Shown one piece after another: positions 7,984 to 17,039 of a stretch of DNA of 64,000 nucleotides. The DNA comes from Terriglobia bacterium (lineage in GTDB: Bacteria; Acidobacteriota; Terriglobia; Terriglobales; Acidobacteriaceae): assembly GCA_020073465.1 (NCBI GenBank), contig JAIQFC010000027.1, forward strand, positions 1 through 64,000. Direction: 5' to 3'. Each line of letters opens with the position of its first letter. Position 1 is the stretch's first letter. The position numbers and the translations under genes were made by a program. Below the pieces are notes generated by a model, which made no database searches, was not told the origin of the DNA, and saw nothing but the letters and a program-made list of their open reading frames with translations.

Positions 7984-8358
7984 ATGCAACGGGCTAACAT
8001 CTCTGCCGTGGCGGGGATTCTGCAGCAGCGTTGTCCGCGGTGCCGCACCGGAAGAATCTTCCGCAAATCTCTGTTCCTGTTTCCGGGCATGCATGAAAGC
8101 TGCCCGGCGTGTGACTTGAAATTTGAGCGCGAGCCGGGATACTTTCTGGGCGCGATGTATATCGGGTATGGGCTGGCGCTGGCCACGATTGCGATCCTCT
8201 CCTTCCTACTCTGGCGCATCTTCCACTGGCCGTTTCAAAGAGTCGCAGTTGGCGGGGTGGTGCTGTTCCTTCCGTTCGCGCCTTTCCTCACCGTGATGGC
8301 CCGGGTCCTCTGGATCTATCTCGACCAGACGATCGATCCGGACAGGAGCGAGAACTAA
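7984..8358 (+). CDS. DUF983 family membrane protein
   Basis: The 124-residue protein has a zinc-ribbon-like start with CPRC at 17-20 and CPAC at 40-43, then EREPGYFLGAMYIGYG, a signature of DUF983, then two membrane segments (about 55-77 and 87-112). DUF983 proteins are small inner-membrane proteins of uncertain role, sometimes near cytochrome oxidase genes. It follows the gene at 7189-7956 by 27 nt. Confidence 0.8.
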   Translation: MQRANISAVAGILQQRCPRCRTGRIFRKSLFLFPGMHESCPACDLKFEREPGYFLGAMYIGYGLALATIAILSFLLWRIFHWPFQRVAVGGVVLFLPFAPFLTVMARVLWIYLDQTIDPDRSEN

Positions 8359-8514
8359 GGTAACACCGGGGAAGGAGGCGGTGAGGCGTTTTCCTGCTTA
8401 AATTACTGTTGCGGCACAGCCGGAAGCGGCATCACAAGAACCGGTGATTCCAGTCACAGAACCTGCATTGTTTGACAACTAGGCTCGTTTAAGCTGGACT
8501 TATTGCGAGGTACT

Positions 8515-8531
8515 AAGGAGCGAATTCTCCT
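8515..8531 (+). promoter_or_regulatory. gltA ribosome binding site with self-complementary flank
   Basis: AGGAG (8516-8520) is separated by CGAATT from CTCCT, which sits directly before the ATG. The two can form a 5-bp hairpin that would hide the ribosome binding site. Whether it forms in cells is unknown. Confidence 0.4.
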
Positions 8532-9842
8532 ATGTCTCAAAGCGCGCTGACCATTACTGACAATCGCACGGGTATGACCTACACCGTTCCCATCGAGAAT
8601 GGGACCATTCGGGCCACCGACCTCAGACAGATCAAGACCGGTCCGGAAGACTTTGGACTGATGACCTACGATCCGGCATTCATGAATACGGCGTCGTGCC
8701 GGAGTGCGATTACCTACATTGATGGGGACAAAGGAATTCTGCGCTATCGTGGGTATCCCATCGAGGTGCTGGCTGAGCACTGCACCTTCCTTGAGGTAGC
8801 CTACCTGCTTTTATTTGGCGAATTGCCCGCTGCGCCGGAACTCAAGAACTGGGTCCATGACATCACCCACCACACCATGCTGCACGAAACAACCAAGAAG
8901 TTCATGGAAGGGTTCCGCTATGACGCCCATCCGATGGCCATGTTTGTGAGCACGGTAGCGGCATTGTCGAGCGTGTATCCGGAGGCGCGGCAGGTGCATG
9001 ACCCGCATATCCGGCTGCATCAGATCCAGCGACTGATCGGCAAGGTGCCGTCGATTGCAGCCATGTCGTACCGGCACAACGTGGGGTTTCCCTACGTGTA
9101 TCCGGATAACGATCTGAGCTACGCGGAAAATTTCATGAACATGCTGTGGAAGATGGTGGAGCCGAAGTACGTGGCGCATCCGGCCATCGCGCGGGCGCTG
9201 GATGTGTTGTTTATCCTGCATGCGGACCACGAGCAGAACTGCGGCACCAACGCGATGCGGTCGGTAAGCAGCGCGCAGACCGATCCCTACCTGTCTCTGG
9301 CGTCGGCGGCGTCGGCATTGGCCGGACCGCTACACGGCGGGGCCAACGAAGAAGTCCTGAAGATGCTCGACGAGATCGGGTCGAAGGCCAATGTTCCGGC
9401 CTACATCAAGAAAGTGAAGGAAGGGCATATCAAGCTGATGGGCTTCGGGCATCGCATTTACAAAAACTACGATCCACGAGCCAAGATCATCAAGTGGACG
9501 GCGGAGCAGGTCTTCCAGGTCACGGGGCGCAACCCGAAGCTGGATATCGCGCTGGAATTGGAACGAATTGCCCTGGAAGATGAATACTTCATCAAGCGCA
9601 AGCTGTATCCGAATGTGGATTTCTATTCCGGGATCATGTACCAGGCAATGGGCTTCCGGCCTGAGATGTTCACGGTGCTGTTTGCGATCCCGCGGACAGC
9701 AGGCTGGCTGGCGCAATGGCAGGAGCTGATCACCGATCCGGAACAGAAGATCGCGCGTCCGCGGCAGATCTATACCGGCCACGACGTGCGCCAGTTCGTG
9801 CCGATTGAGAAAAGGACGCCGGTCGCGATCTCAAGGGAGTAG
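8532..9842 (+). CDS. gltA: Citrate synthase
   Basis: This enzyme condenses acetyl-CoA and oxaloacetate at the entry to the TCA cycle. The 436-residue length fits type II bacterial citrate synthase. The catalytic residues are visible: His268 in LHGGANEE, His307 in GFGHRIYKNYDPR, and Asp363 in PNVDFYSG. The N-terminal beta-rich domain typical of Gram-negative hexameric forms is present. The ATG is preceded by AAGGAG (8515-8520), and that site can pair with CTCCT just before the start. A TTGACA lies at 8472-8477 but no good -10 accompanies it. It appears to be a single-gene unit. Confidence 0.96.
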   Translation: MSQSALTITDNRTGMTYTVPIENGTIRATDLRQIKTGPEDFGLMTYDPAFMNTASCRSAITYIDGDKGILRYRGYPIEVLAEHCTFLEVAYLLLFGELPAAPELKNWVHDITHHTMLHETTKKFMEGFRYDAHPMAMFVSTVAALSSVYPEARQVHDPHIRLHQIQRLIGKVPSIAAMSYRHNVGFPYVYPDNDLSYAENFMNMLWKMVEPKYVAHPAIARALDVLFILHADHEQNCGTNAMRSVSSAQTDPYLSLASAASALAGPLHGGANEEVLKMLDEIGSKANVPAYIKKVKEGHIKLMGFGHRIYKNYDPRAKIIKWTAEQVFQVTGRNPKLDIALELERIALEDEYFIKRKLYPNVDFYSGIMYQAMGFRPEMFTVLFAIPRTAGWLAQWQELITDPEQKIARPRQIYTGHDVRQFVPIEKRTPVAISRE

Positions 9843-9866
9843 CTGAGCATTCCAGCGATCGACTTA

Positions 9867-9974
9867 CCCGGCCGTTAAGAAGGCGTGAAGCATGGTCCGG
9901 CAACAACGGTGGACGGCCGGGAGCAACACAACATCCATTACAGTGCAGGGGAGCTGGCTGTGTGTTGTTGTGTT
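9867..9974. other. Two consecutive hairpins downstream of gltA
   Basis: CCCGGCCGT (9867-9875) pairs perfectly with ACGGCCGGG (9913-9921). AACACAACA (9925-9933) pairs perfectly with TGTTGTGTT (9966-9974). Neither is followed by a T-tract. They may slow or end gltA transcription or belong to a small RNA. The rest of the 335-nt gap 9843-10177 shows no gene. Confidence 0.5.
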
Positions 9975-10130
9975 ATCGGATGTGCATTGACCCAACAGTT
10001 CTGGAGACAAATACCTGTAATATTCTGTGCTGTTTTTCCGCGGGAACTTTTCGAAGCGACGAATTCAATTCAAAAGATAATTAGCTACCAGTTTCTGTGC
10101 TGACACGTCCTATGTCCCAAAGTTGTCGAT

Positions 10131-10156
10131 GAACTCGTTGCCTTGCGAACGAGTTC
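10131..10156. other. Inverted repeat upstream of the TPR gene
   Basis: GAACTCGTT (10131-10139) and AACGAGTTC (10148-10156) are perfect 9-bp arms with an 8-nt loop, ending 21 nt before the start of the TPR gene. It could be an operator or an RNA hairpin in the leader. Confidence 0.5.
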
Positions 10157-10177
10157 CAGACGGCTGCGGAGCACACT

Positions 10178-11176
10178 ATGACGGGTCGCATATTTCTTGC
10201 TTTGCTTGTGCTCGTTGGTTCAGTTTCCGCCCAGCTTGATTCGGGCCTGCCCAGCATGAATCACCGAGTGAGAATCCACGTTGACTTCGCAAACGGAGGA
10301 GAAGTCTGCGATACCTCCACCCGGGTTGCGCTGATGAGCCGAGCGGACGCGGCCGTAGCTCAGGGCCCCACCGACAAGTCATGCTCTGTCGAGTTCTTTA
10401 ACATTGCTGCCGGGACTTACTATCTGAAAGTCTCGGGCAGCGGTTTCGCCAGCGTCGACACCAGCGAGATCGTCGTGAACTCTCCTGATACCGACACGGT
10501 CGAAGTGAGGGTAAACCGGACCAGATCGCGGCCAGGTAAGGATGCGGCTGCGAGTTCCTCGTCGGTGGCGGTGGCGGATCTTAGAATCCCGAGCCGGGCG
10601 GCAGAAGAGTTCGACAAGGCAAGCCAGTTCATGGAGCAACAAAGCTGGAGGAAAGCGAGGGAGAGGCTTCAGAAGGCGATCGAAATCTACCCCTCCTACA
10701 CGGCAGCATACAACAACCTGGGAGTGGTGTACGCGCGCCTTGGCGACCGGCGACGTGAAGGAGAGATGCTGCGGAAGGCCATCAGCAGCGATGATCGCTA
10801 CGTTCCGGCCTACGTCAATCTGGCGCGGATGAGCATCGCAGCCAACAACTTTCAGGAGGCTGAGACGCAGCTCAACAAGGCTGCGGCGCTGGATCCGTCC
10901 GACGGAGTGGCTCTGGTCCTGCTCACGTATGCTGAATTCGGGGATCACCATTTTGATGATGCCATTTCTACTTGCAGGAGGGTCCACGCCATGCCGCAGA
11001 CGCCACATGCCGGTGCGCATTGGGTTGCCGGGCAGGCCTTTGAGCAAAAAGATCAGCTCGCCGATGCGGCTGCCGAGTTCCAGCTTTTTCTGAACGAGGA
11101 ACAGAGCGGACCCCGTGCCGATCTGGCGCGCAAGGAGTTGGCAAATCTGAAAGATTTCTTCTTCGGGAAGCAGTGA
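10178..11176 (+). CDS. Secreted TPR-repeat protein
   Basis: A signal peptide (MTGRIFLALLVLVGSVSA) begins the 332-residue protein. Residues about 25-110 form a beta-rich segment ending in VRVNRTRSRPG, similar to carboxypeptidase-regulatory-like domains that precede TPRs in acidobacterial proteins. Residues about 140-330 contain at least four tetratricopeptide repeats, such as AYNNLGVVYARLGDRRREGEML. TPRs bind partner proteins, here probably in the periplasm. A strong hairpin follows the stop, so it is probably monocistronic. The partner is unknown. Confidence 0.85.
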   Translation: MTGRIFLALLVLVGSVSAQLDSGLPSMNHRVRIHVDFANGGEVCDTSTRVALMSRADAAVAQGPTDKSCSVEFFNIAAGTYYLKVSGSGFASVDTSEIVVNSPDTDTVEVRVNRTRSRPGKDAAASSSSVAVADLRIPSRAAEEFDKASQFMEQQSWRKARERLQKAIEIYPSYTAAYNNLGVVYARLGDRRREGEMLRKAISSDDRYVPAYVNLARMSIAANNFQEAETQLNKAAALDPSDGVALVLLTYAEFGDHHFDDAISTCRRVHAMPQTPHAGAHWVAGQAFEQKDQLADAAAEFQLFLNEEQSGPRADLARKELANLKDFFFGKQ

Positions 11177-11184
11177 GAAAAGCG

Positions 11185-11212
11185 AGAGCCGCGAGCGGTT
11201 ACTCGCGGCTCT
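11185..11212 (+). terminator. Terminator-like hairpin after the TPR gene
   Basis: AGAGCCGCGAG (11185-11195) and CTCGCGGCTCT (11202-11212) form a perfect 11-bp stem with a 6-nt loop, starting 8 nt after the stop codon. The T-tract is weak. Confidence 0.75.
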
Positions 11213-11265
11213 TCTGGGGGACTAACAAATCTCTGCGCCGCCTGAATGCAAGCGGCGTTCTTGCG

Positions 11266-11502
11266 TCAGGCAGCTTCCTTGGTGGTGAGGGCAGCCATAT
11301 ACTCGCTCCGCTCCGCAGGGGAAGTGATGACCTTCATCTCCTGCCAGTCATAAGGAAATTCTTTGCCACACTCGAGACAGGCCACGTAGGTTCCAGTCAG
11401 GGCAGCGGCCTGAGGGCGGCGGGCTGCTCCGCGAATGGTGACTGGAAAACTGAAGCGAGAGTGCCGGCAGCCAAAGACTGCATCAATCATTTCTGCGATC
11501 AT
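11266..11502 (-). CDS. Small conserved protein with CxxC motif, function unknown
   Basis: This 78-residue protein has Cys12 near the start and a C-L-E-C pair (42-45) in YVACLECGKEFPYDWQEMKV, which reads as a half zinc ribbon. The composition and motif spacing look like a real protein rather than a shadow frame, and I recognise this type from acidobacterial genomes without a known role. It is transcribed toward the TPR gene, and the hairpin at 11185-11212 may serve both. Confidence 0.7.
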   Translation of the reverse strand: MIAEMIDAVFGCRHSRFSFPVTIRGAARRPQAAALTGTYVACLECGKEFPYDWQEMKVITSPAERSEYMAALTTKEAA

Positions 11503-11704
11503 GATCCACCTTCCACCAACCTGGGATTAAGTGTCTGCGCCCCCCTTTTGTGCCGCTGTCACAGATACGCTTCCACTTATTATGTACTTAGATTCACGTA
11601 CTCCCGAAAGGGTTTCGCCCTTTTCGGAGCGGAGGGCGTACCAAAGTAGGAAAGAGCTGGAAACTGCCTTCATTAGAGATAGTTACAGAGGGGTGAAAAA
11701 CGTT

Positions 11705-11962
11705 TCAAACGCTCTGGGGGCCGCGTCGTTTTTGCTGCTGACATTTGGTCATGATGGCGGAACGGAGCCGGCTGCGGAGGTCTTCGGGAAGTTCGTAAAG
11801 CTGGGAGTCACGGTAGATTTCGATGGTCTTCTTGGTCGTGTCGCAAACCACGTAGCAGTTGTGGCACCAGGAAAGATGGTTCTCCAACTCGACCTTGGTT
11901 TGTTCGTCGAGGACGCCGTCCAGGTAATTCGTCAGCTCGTTCAAGAACTCAGAGCATTTCAC
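11705..11962 (-). CDS. Zinc-finger anti-sigma factor
   Basis: The 85-residue protein carries the zinc-binding anti-sigma (ZAS) signature H-x3-C-x2-C at His29, Cys33 and Cys36, plus Cys3. Its start overlaps the sigma gene stop by 4 nt, implying coupled translation. It has no membrane segment, so it would act as a soluble, possibly redox-sensitive, inhibitor of the adjacent sigma factor, like RsrA or ChrR. The signal it senses is unknown. Confidence 0.88.
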   Translation of the reverse strand: MKCSEFLNELTNYLDGVLDEQTKVELENHLSWCHNCYVVCDTTKKTIEIYRDSQLYELPEDLRSRLRSAIMTKCQQQKRRGPQSV

Positions 11963-12588
11963 CGGTTGCCATCTCCACTCTCACGTTTCTGGAAGTAGCG
12001 TCCCAACCGTTCGCGCAGCTGCAGGCGAGCGCGCAGCAGCCGCGACTTGACCGCCGGCACACTCAATTCTAGTGCGGATGCGGTCTCTTCGGTGGAAAGT
12101 CCTTCCACGTCCCTCAGTACAAACACCGTCCGGAAGCCCGAGGGCAGGCCCTGGATGGTCTTACTCAAGATCTCTCGCAGTTCGGCCTGGGTATATTGCT
12201 GTTCCGGGTTCGGGCTCCAATCCGCGATTTCGCGGGGAAGAGAATCGTCTTCGGTTTTGATCTCTTCGTCAAGAGAAACGGTGCGTTCCGGGCGCCGGCG
12301 CCGCAACTTCATCAGCGCTTCGTTGACGGCGATCCGGACCAGCCAGGTGTAAAACTTCGACTGCTCCTGAAACTGAGCCAGGTTCCCGTAGGCTTTCAGG
12401 AACGCTTCCTGTACCACGTCTTCCGCGTCTTCGCGGTTCTGCGTGATGTGCTGAGCGATCCGAAAGACGTTACGGTCGTACCTGCGTACCAACTCTTCAA
12501 AAGCCGAGTCGTCGCCCCGCTTGGCCGCCTGCACCAGGGCCAGTTCTTCGGTCACAGGTGCTGCTACTTTGTTTTCGATGGCATTCAT
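11959..12588 (-). CDS. ECF-family RNA polymerase sigma factor
   Basis: The 209-residue protein has sigma region 2 (about 25-95, with DAEDVVQEAFLKAYGN) and region 4 (about 145-200, with LSTEETASALELSVPAVKSRL as the helix-turn-helix), linked by a short acidic stretch, as in RpoE-like ECF factors. It is cotranscribed with the zinc anti-sigma factor. A TAGAAT -10 lies upstream at 12640-12645 on the minus strand. Targets are unknown; envelope or oxidative stress is the usual role of such pairs. Confidence 0.92.
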   Translation of the reverse strand: MNAIENKVAAPVTEELALVQAAKRGDDSAFEELVRRYDRNVFRIAQHITQNREDAEDVVQEAFLKAYGNLAQFQEQSKFYTWLVRIAVNEALMKLRRRRPERTVSLDEEIKTEDDSLPREIADWSPNPEQQYTQAELREILSKTIQGLPSGFRTVFVLRDVEGLSTEETASALELSVPAVKSRLLRARLQLRERLGRYFQKRESGDGNR

Positions 12589-12639
12589 TGTCTTGTCGAT
12601 GCAGTATTTTCGGGCGATGCGGCACGAAGTCGAACTGTT

Positions 12640-12645
12640 ATTCTA
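12640..12645 (-). promoter_or_regulatory. Putative -10 element of the ECF sigma operon
   Basis: TAGAAT on the minus strand, 51 nt before the sigma start. No clear ECF-type -35 (GGAAC) was seen. Confidence 0.35.
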
Positions 12646-12778
12646 CTTGGTAACCGGCGGGTTTGCCCAATCGCTTTGACGTAGTCGCCGGGGAGAAGTT
12701 TGCGATACAGTCCAAGGGGACGTGGGTACGCGGTCGAACACGTCCTGTCGTACCCTGAAGTCGTCCACCCAAGTGCCG

Positions 12779-12784
12779 TATAAT
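12779..12784 (+). promoter_or_regulatory. Putative -10 element for the gene at 12870
   Basis: A consensus TATAAT lies 85 nt upstream of the chosen start. The -35 is weak. Confidence 0.4.
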
Positions 12785-12869
12785 CAGCAGTTAGGGCAGT
12801 CTCGTTTTTCGCTGCGTCAACTTGCTGGCGGGGTGCGGCAACATCGCGGCCGGGAATGGTTCTCTGAGA

Positions 12870-13991
12870 ATGGCGGAACATAGCGAAGTCCAGCAGATCG
12901 TCGAAAGTGCTGTCGCGCGAGTTCTGGCGAAGCGGCTTCCTGAATTGCAGGAAGAGTTGGTGCAGCGCGTCATGGAAGCGCTGCCCACACCGGGAGCTTC
13001 GCCGGTTGCGGCCGCCGGCACCGCAGGGGCGGGGGCTGCCACGCTGTTGCCCGCGATTGCGGGCATCCAGGCCAGTGCCACGCAAAAAGAGATTCTGAAG
13101 GCGTTGCTGGACGGCGGAAGCGCGCACTGTTCGCGGATCGCGTTGTTCGTGGTGAAGGCGGGCGCGGCGAACGGATGGCAGAGCCGGGGTTTTGCGGAAG
13201 AAGACGTGGTCAAGGATTTTTCACTGGACATGAACGCGGGGCCGGTGGCTCACGCCTACCAGAATCGGGCAGCGACCCCCGGAAATATCGCCGAGATGGG
13301 CAGCCGGTTTGTCGAGCAGTTCGGAGGGCCGGCCAACGAGCAGATTCTGGTGGTGCCGCTTCTGCTCAAGGACAAAGTCGCGGCACTGCTTTACGGCGAC
13401 GGCGGAGCCGAGGGAATGCTCGACGGGAGCGCGCTTGAATTGCTGGTGATGGCAACCAGCGCGTGGCTTGAAGTGACATCGCTGCGCAAGCAGGCGCACA
13501 AAGAGGGCGGCGAGGCGGTGGAAGCAAGCGCTCCTCCGGTGCCGGTGCAGGCCGTAAGTTCGTTCGCGGATCCATTCGCCGGGCACGCTCCGAAGCACGT
13601 GGCGAGTGTTCCCGCCGAGGCCGCGCCTGCGGCCGAGGTAGTCGAGGTAGGAGTGGGCACGCAGGCGGCAGGCGCAGCGGCAGCAGCTGCGGCAGCCGAT
13701 CCCTTTGCCGGGCTTTCTCCCCAGGATGCGGACACACACCGCAAAGCGCAAAGGTTTGCACGCCTGCTGGTGGATGAGATCAAGCTGTACAACCAGGCAA
13801 AGGTGGCAGAGGGCAGACGGCACAAGGACGTATACGACCGCCTGAAGTCGGAGATCGAAAAGAGCCGCTCCACCTACCAGAAGCGATACGGAAATACGGC
13901 TGCCGCCACTACCGACTATTTTCAGCAGGAACTGGTGCGGAGCCTGGCCGAGGACGATATTTCGGTAATGGGTGCGAACTTCAAGCTTTAA
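12870..13991 (+). CDS. GAF-like domain protein, function unknown
   Basis: The start at 12870 (MAEHSEVQQIVESAV) is preferred over upstream in-frame codons because it opens with a natural amphipathic helix. The 373-residue protein has an N-terminal helix, a segment of about residues 60-205 compatible with a GAF-type sensory fold (ILKALLDGG, LFVVKAG, VPLLLKDKVAALLYGD), an Ala/Pro-rich linker, and a C-terminal helical region (about 285-373) with HRKAQRFARLLVDEIKLYNQ. This architecture recurs in acidobacteria and deltaproteobacteria without a firm function. The lytic transglycosylase gene starts 53 nt downstream. Confidence 0.7.
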   Translation: MAEHSEVQQIVESAVARVLAKRLPELQEELVQRVMEALPTPGASPVAAAGTAGAGAATLLPAIAGIQASATQKEILKALLDGGSAHCSRIALFVVKAGAANGWQSRGFAEEDVVKDFSLDMNAGPVAHAYQNRAATPGNIAEMGSRFVEQFGGPANEQILVVPLLLKDKVAALLYGDGGAEGMLDGSALELLVMATSAWLEVTSLRKQAHKEGGEAVEASAPPVPVQAVSSFADPFAGHAPKHVASVPAEAAPAAEVVEVGVGTQAAGAAAAAAAADPFAGLSPQDADTHRKAQRFARLLVDEIKLYNQAKVAEGRRHKDVYDRLKSEIEKSRSTYQKRYGNTAAATTDYFQQELVRSLAEDDISVMGANFKL

Positions 13992-14044
13992 GATTTCTGA
14001 ACCAGGTCTCTGGCAAGGCGCGTCTCCGCGCATCAAAATCATAG

Positions 14045-16462
14045 GTGGTTCGATTGGGTCTCAAGTTGTGGCGGGTGCTCGCGGCGGGCGTGCTGTGCGG
14101 GCTCCTGGGGGGAGTTTCTGCGGGCGCGTGGGCGTTTCCGTGGCAATCGTCAGCGCCCGATGCATCAACATCGCAGCCAGTCCCCGCAAAGAACCCCCCT
14201 GCTGATCAGGACGTTGCTACCACCAAGCCGAAAACCCCAAAGTCTGCCGCGAAGCCCGCCGCCACCGGCAAGACCGCCGGCGCCAGGAAGACGCAGGCTG
14301 GCTCCACGCAGCGCCAGCGGGTCACTGCCAGGAAGCGCAGGAGACCGGTTTCTCCCCGCGTGCGCAGGATGCGGCAGGCGTTTGTAGCTTCCACGAGCCT
14401 CCGCCCCATGGCGCAGCAGTTGATTCAGGATCGTTCGCCTGCGGCCTATGCCGGAGTCGAGGCGTACGCGCGAGCCCATGCGAAGGAAGATGCGGGAGCG
14501 CTTGCCTGGCTGGTCGTGGGATACGCACACGTGCTTGATCATGACTATGAAAAAGCCATCGATCCGCTGAACCGGGCAAAACCTCTGGCCGGCGATCTAG
14601 GGGATTACGTTGCCTGCTATCTGGGAACTTCGTACCTGCAAACCGGACACATTCCGGAAGCGCTGGCTACGCTGGCCGACTTCGAGACGGCGCATCCAGA
14701 TTCTCTGCTGGTGCGAGATGCCCACATCAGCTATGCCGAGGCGCTTCTGCGGGAAGGCCGAGGCGCGGAAGCGGCCGCCTTGCTGGAAAAAGATCGAGTG
14801 CCGGTGCGCTCGGACATCGAACTGGCGGTGGGGCGCGCGTACGCGGCAGCCGGACAGAATTCGAAAGCGGCGGAAGCGTTCGGCAACGTTTATTACAACA
14901 TGCCGACGAGCGCGGAGGCTGAACCGGCTTTCGCGGAAATGAAAAAGCTGCCAGGACTTCCCTCTGCGACGCCCGCGCAGCGGAAAACTCGCGCGGACTT
15001 GCTGATGAAGGGACGGCGGTACGCCGACGCGGCGGATGCATACCGCGACCTGCTGAGTGTGTCCCCGCCAGCAGAGCGAACGGGGGCCGAATTGGCCATG
15101 GCAGACGCGTTGCATCGGGTTGGCCGAAACCGCGAAGCCAAGGCAGCCTTGGTCGCGCTGGCTGGCGCCAGTGGCGAACAGCAGGCGCAGCGGCTCTATC
15201 TTCTCGGCGAGGTCGCGTGGGCCTCTGACGAGAACGTGGCGTTTTACCGCGCGGTGGATGACTTGCGCAAGACTTCGCCGGCGAGTTCGTGGCTGGAACA
15301 GGCGCTGCTGTCGGCGGCCAACCTGCATCTGGTGCATCACGAATCTGACCAGGCGCTGGATGCATATCGCGAACTGCAACAGCGTTTTCCCAACGGAGGG
15401 CGCGCCTCGTACGCCCATTGGAAGGCGGCCTGGCTGACGTTGCGGCAGGGCCGGAACGACGATGCAAAAAAGGAATTCGAAGAGCAGATTGTGCTGTATC
15501 CGGGGGGAGCGGAGACTCCAGCGGCACTGTATTGGCGCGCACGCCTGGCGGAGGAAGAGAACCAGCCGGCGATCGCCCGCGCTTTCTACGAGAAACTCTC
15601 ACAGCGCTATCTGAATTACTACTACGCGGAACTGGGACGGCAACGGCTGAGGCGACTTCCTGCCGGTCCGGCATCTCCGGAGCGTATTTCTCTGCTCGAC
15701 CGTGTGCCGCCGTTGGATGGCAGCGGGAGGGTGACGCTCTCCGACCCTCCGGCCGATGATCTTCACCTGCAGAAGGCGGAACTGCTGGGCAACGGCGGCC
15801 TGGTGGACTTTGCGGCGCGTGAGTTGCAGGCCGCGGCCAGCGCGGACGCGGGGAATTGGATTACGGCGGAAACGGCACAGCTATTCATCGATACCGGGCA
15901 CTATGACCGTGCGATCGAGGTCATGAAGCACTCGGTGCCGAGCTACTTCGCGCTCGATATTCCCGATCTGCCGCGGTCCTACTGGGAAGCGCTCTTCCCC
16001 AAAGCTTACTGGACCGACCTGAAGCGCTATGCAATGGCGAACGGACTGGATCCGTATCTTGTGGCATCGCTGATTCGGCAGGAGTCGGAGTTCAATCCGG
16101 TTGCGGTTTCGCGCGCGAATGCGGTCGGACTGATGCAATTGCTGCCGCGGACGGGCAAGCTCGTGGCCCGTGAAGTGAAGCTGAAGCGGTACAACCCCAG
16201 CCAACTCTATACGCCTGAGGTCAATCTGCAGCTGGGGACGCGCTATTTCAAGAGCATGGTCGACAAGTTCGGAGGCTCGTTCGAGTACGCGCTCGCGGCC
16301 TACAACGCGGGATCGGACCGCGTCGAGGAGTGGCTGGGCGAAGGGAAGTATCGTGATCCGCAGGAATTCGTGGAATCGATTCCGTTTACTGAGACGCGGG
16401 AGTACGTGCAGGCGATTATGCGGAATGCGAGTGTGTATAGGCAGCTCTACGGTACACCTTAG
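14045..16462 (+). CDS. Soluble lytic murein transglycosylase with TPR region
   Basis: This periplasmic enzyme cleaves peptidoglycan glycan strands, forming 1,6-anhydro-MurNAc ends. A GTG start leads into a signal peptide (about 1-30). An Ala/Lys-rich linker follows, then a long helical superhelix with TPR-like units (about 120-600), as in Slt70. The SLT catalytic domain at about 655-790 has Glu680 in IRQESEFNP and the AVGLMQLLP and AAYNAGSDRV motifs. The 805-residue length is long for Slt. Together with the NamZ fusion, this window holds two enzymes attacking the glycan backbone. Confidence 0.92.
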   Translation: MVRLGLKLWRVLAAGVLCGLLGGVSAGAWAFPWQSSAPDASTSQPVPAKNPPADQDVATTKPKTPKSAAKPAATGKTAGARKTQAGSTQRQRVTARKRRRPVSPRVRRMRQAFVASTSLRPMAQQLIQDRSPAAYAGVEAYARAHAKEDAGALAWLVVGYAHVLDHDYEKAIDPLNRAKPLAGDLGDYVACYLGTSYLQTGHIPEALATLADFETAHPDSLLVRDAHISYAEALLREGRGAEAAALLEKDRVPVRSDIELAVGRAYAAAGQNSKAAEAFGNVYYNMPTSAEAEPAFAEMKKLPGLPSATPAQRKTRADLLMKGRRYADAADAYRDLLSVSPPAERTGAELAMADALHRVGRNREAKAALVALAGASGEQQAQRLYLLGEVAWASDENVAFYRAVDDLRKTSPASSWLEQALLSAANLHLVHHESDQALDAYRELQQRFPNGGRASYAHWKAAWLTLRQGRNDDAKKEFEEQIVLYPGGAETPAALYWRARLAEEENQPAIARAFYEKLSQRYLNYYYAELGRQRLRRLPAGPASPERISLLDRVPPLDGSGRVTLSDPPADDLHLQKAELLGNGGLVDFAARELQAAASADAGNWITAETAQLFIDTGHYDRAIEVMKHSVPSYFALDIPDLPRSYWEALFPKAYWTDLKRYAMANGLDPYLVASLIRQESEFNPVAVSRANAVGLMQLLPRTGKLVAREVKLKRYNPSQLYTPEVNLQLGTRYFKSMVDKFGGSFEYALAAYNAGSDRVEEWLGEGKYRDPQEFVESIPFTETREYVQAIMRNASVYRQLYGTP

Positions 16463-16528
16463 GGCCACAGATTTCTGGGCCGCATATTTCGCAGATGAAC
16501 GCTGGTTTCTTTCCTGATTTCCGCTTAA

Positions 16529-17032
16529 CTAGGCTGCTTCGTCTTGCCGGTGCGGTTTACTGAACACGATCTCCAGTACAAGTAACGATGCTCCGATGAC
16601 GATGGCGCTGTCGGCGAGGTTGAAAACCGGCCATTGGTAGCGCTTGATGTAGAAGAGTAGAAAGTCGACCACCCGTCCGCTGGTCACCCGATCCCACAGA
16701 TTTCCTACCGCGCCGCCCAGAATCAGCGACAGAGCGATGCTTGCTGTCGTTAGAGGACGAGGCTGCTTCCAGAGGAGGACGGAGACGATCACCATGGCGG
16801 CCAGAGAGAACGTGATCAGGAGAGCGGTCTTCCAGTGCGAAGGCGAATCGGCGAACAGGCTGAACGCGGCGCCGGTGTTTTCGGTGTGCGTCAAACGGAA
16901 GAACCCGGGAATGATTTGAATGTGGGCGTAGAGCGCGATGTGGGAGGCGACGGCGTGCTTCGTCCAGCGGTCGAGCAGGATGACGACTGCAGCGACCAGG
17001 AAGTGGATGGCGCGGGTAGAGTTCGTGGTCAT
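16529..17032 (-). CDS. lspA: Lipoprotein signal peptidase (SPase II)
   Basis: This inner-membrane aspartyl protease removes signal peptides from prolipoproteins. The 167-residue protein has four membrane segments and the two catalytic aspartates, Asp114 in GNLWDRV and Asp141 in FNLADSA. The start lies 7 nt after the ileS stop on the same strand, the common ileS-lspA arrangement, so they are cotranscribed. Confidence 0.95.
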   Translation of the reverse strand: MTTNSTRAIHFLVAAVVILLDRWTKHAVASHIALYAHIQIIPGFFRLTHTENTGAAFSLFADSPSHWKTALLITFSLAAMVIVSVLLWKQPRPLTTASIALSLILGGAVGNLWDRVTSGRVVDFLLFYIKRYQWPVFNLADSAIVIGASLLVLEIVFSKPHRQDEAA

Positions 17033-17039
17033 CCGGATG

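Noticed and set aside
9885..10103. 72-residue frame after gltA
   Set aside because: No ribosome site, odd composition, and it covers hairpin structures.
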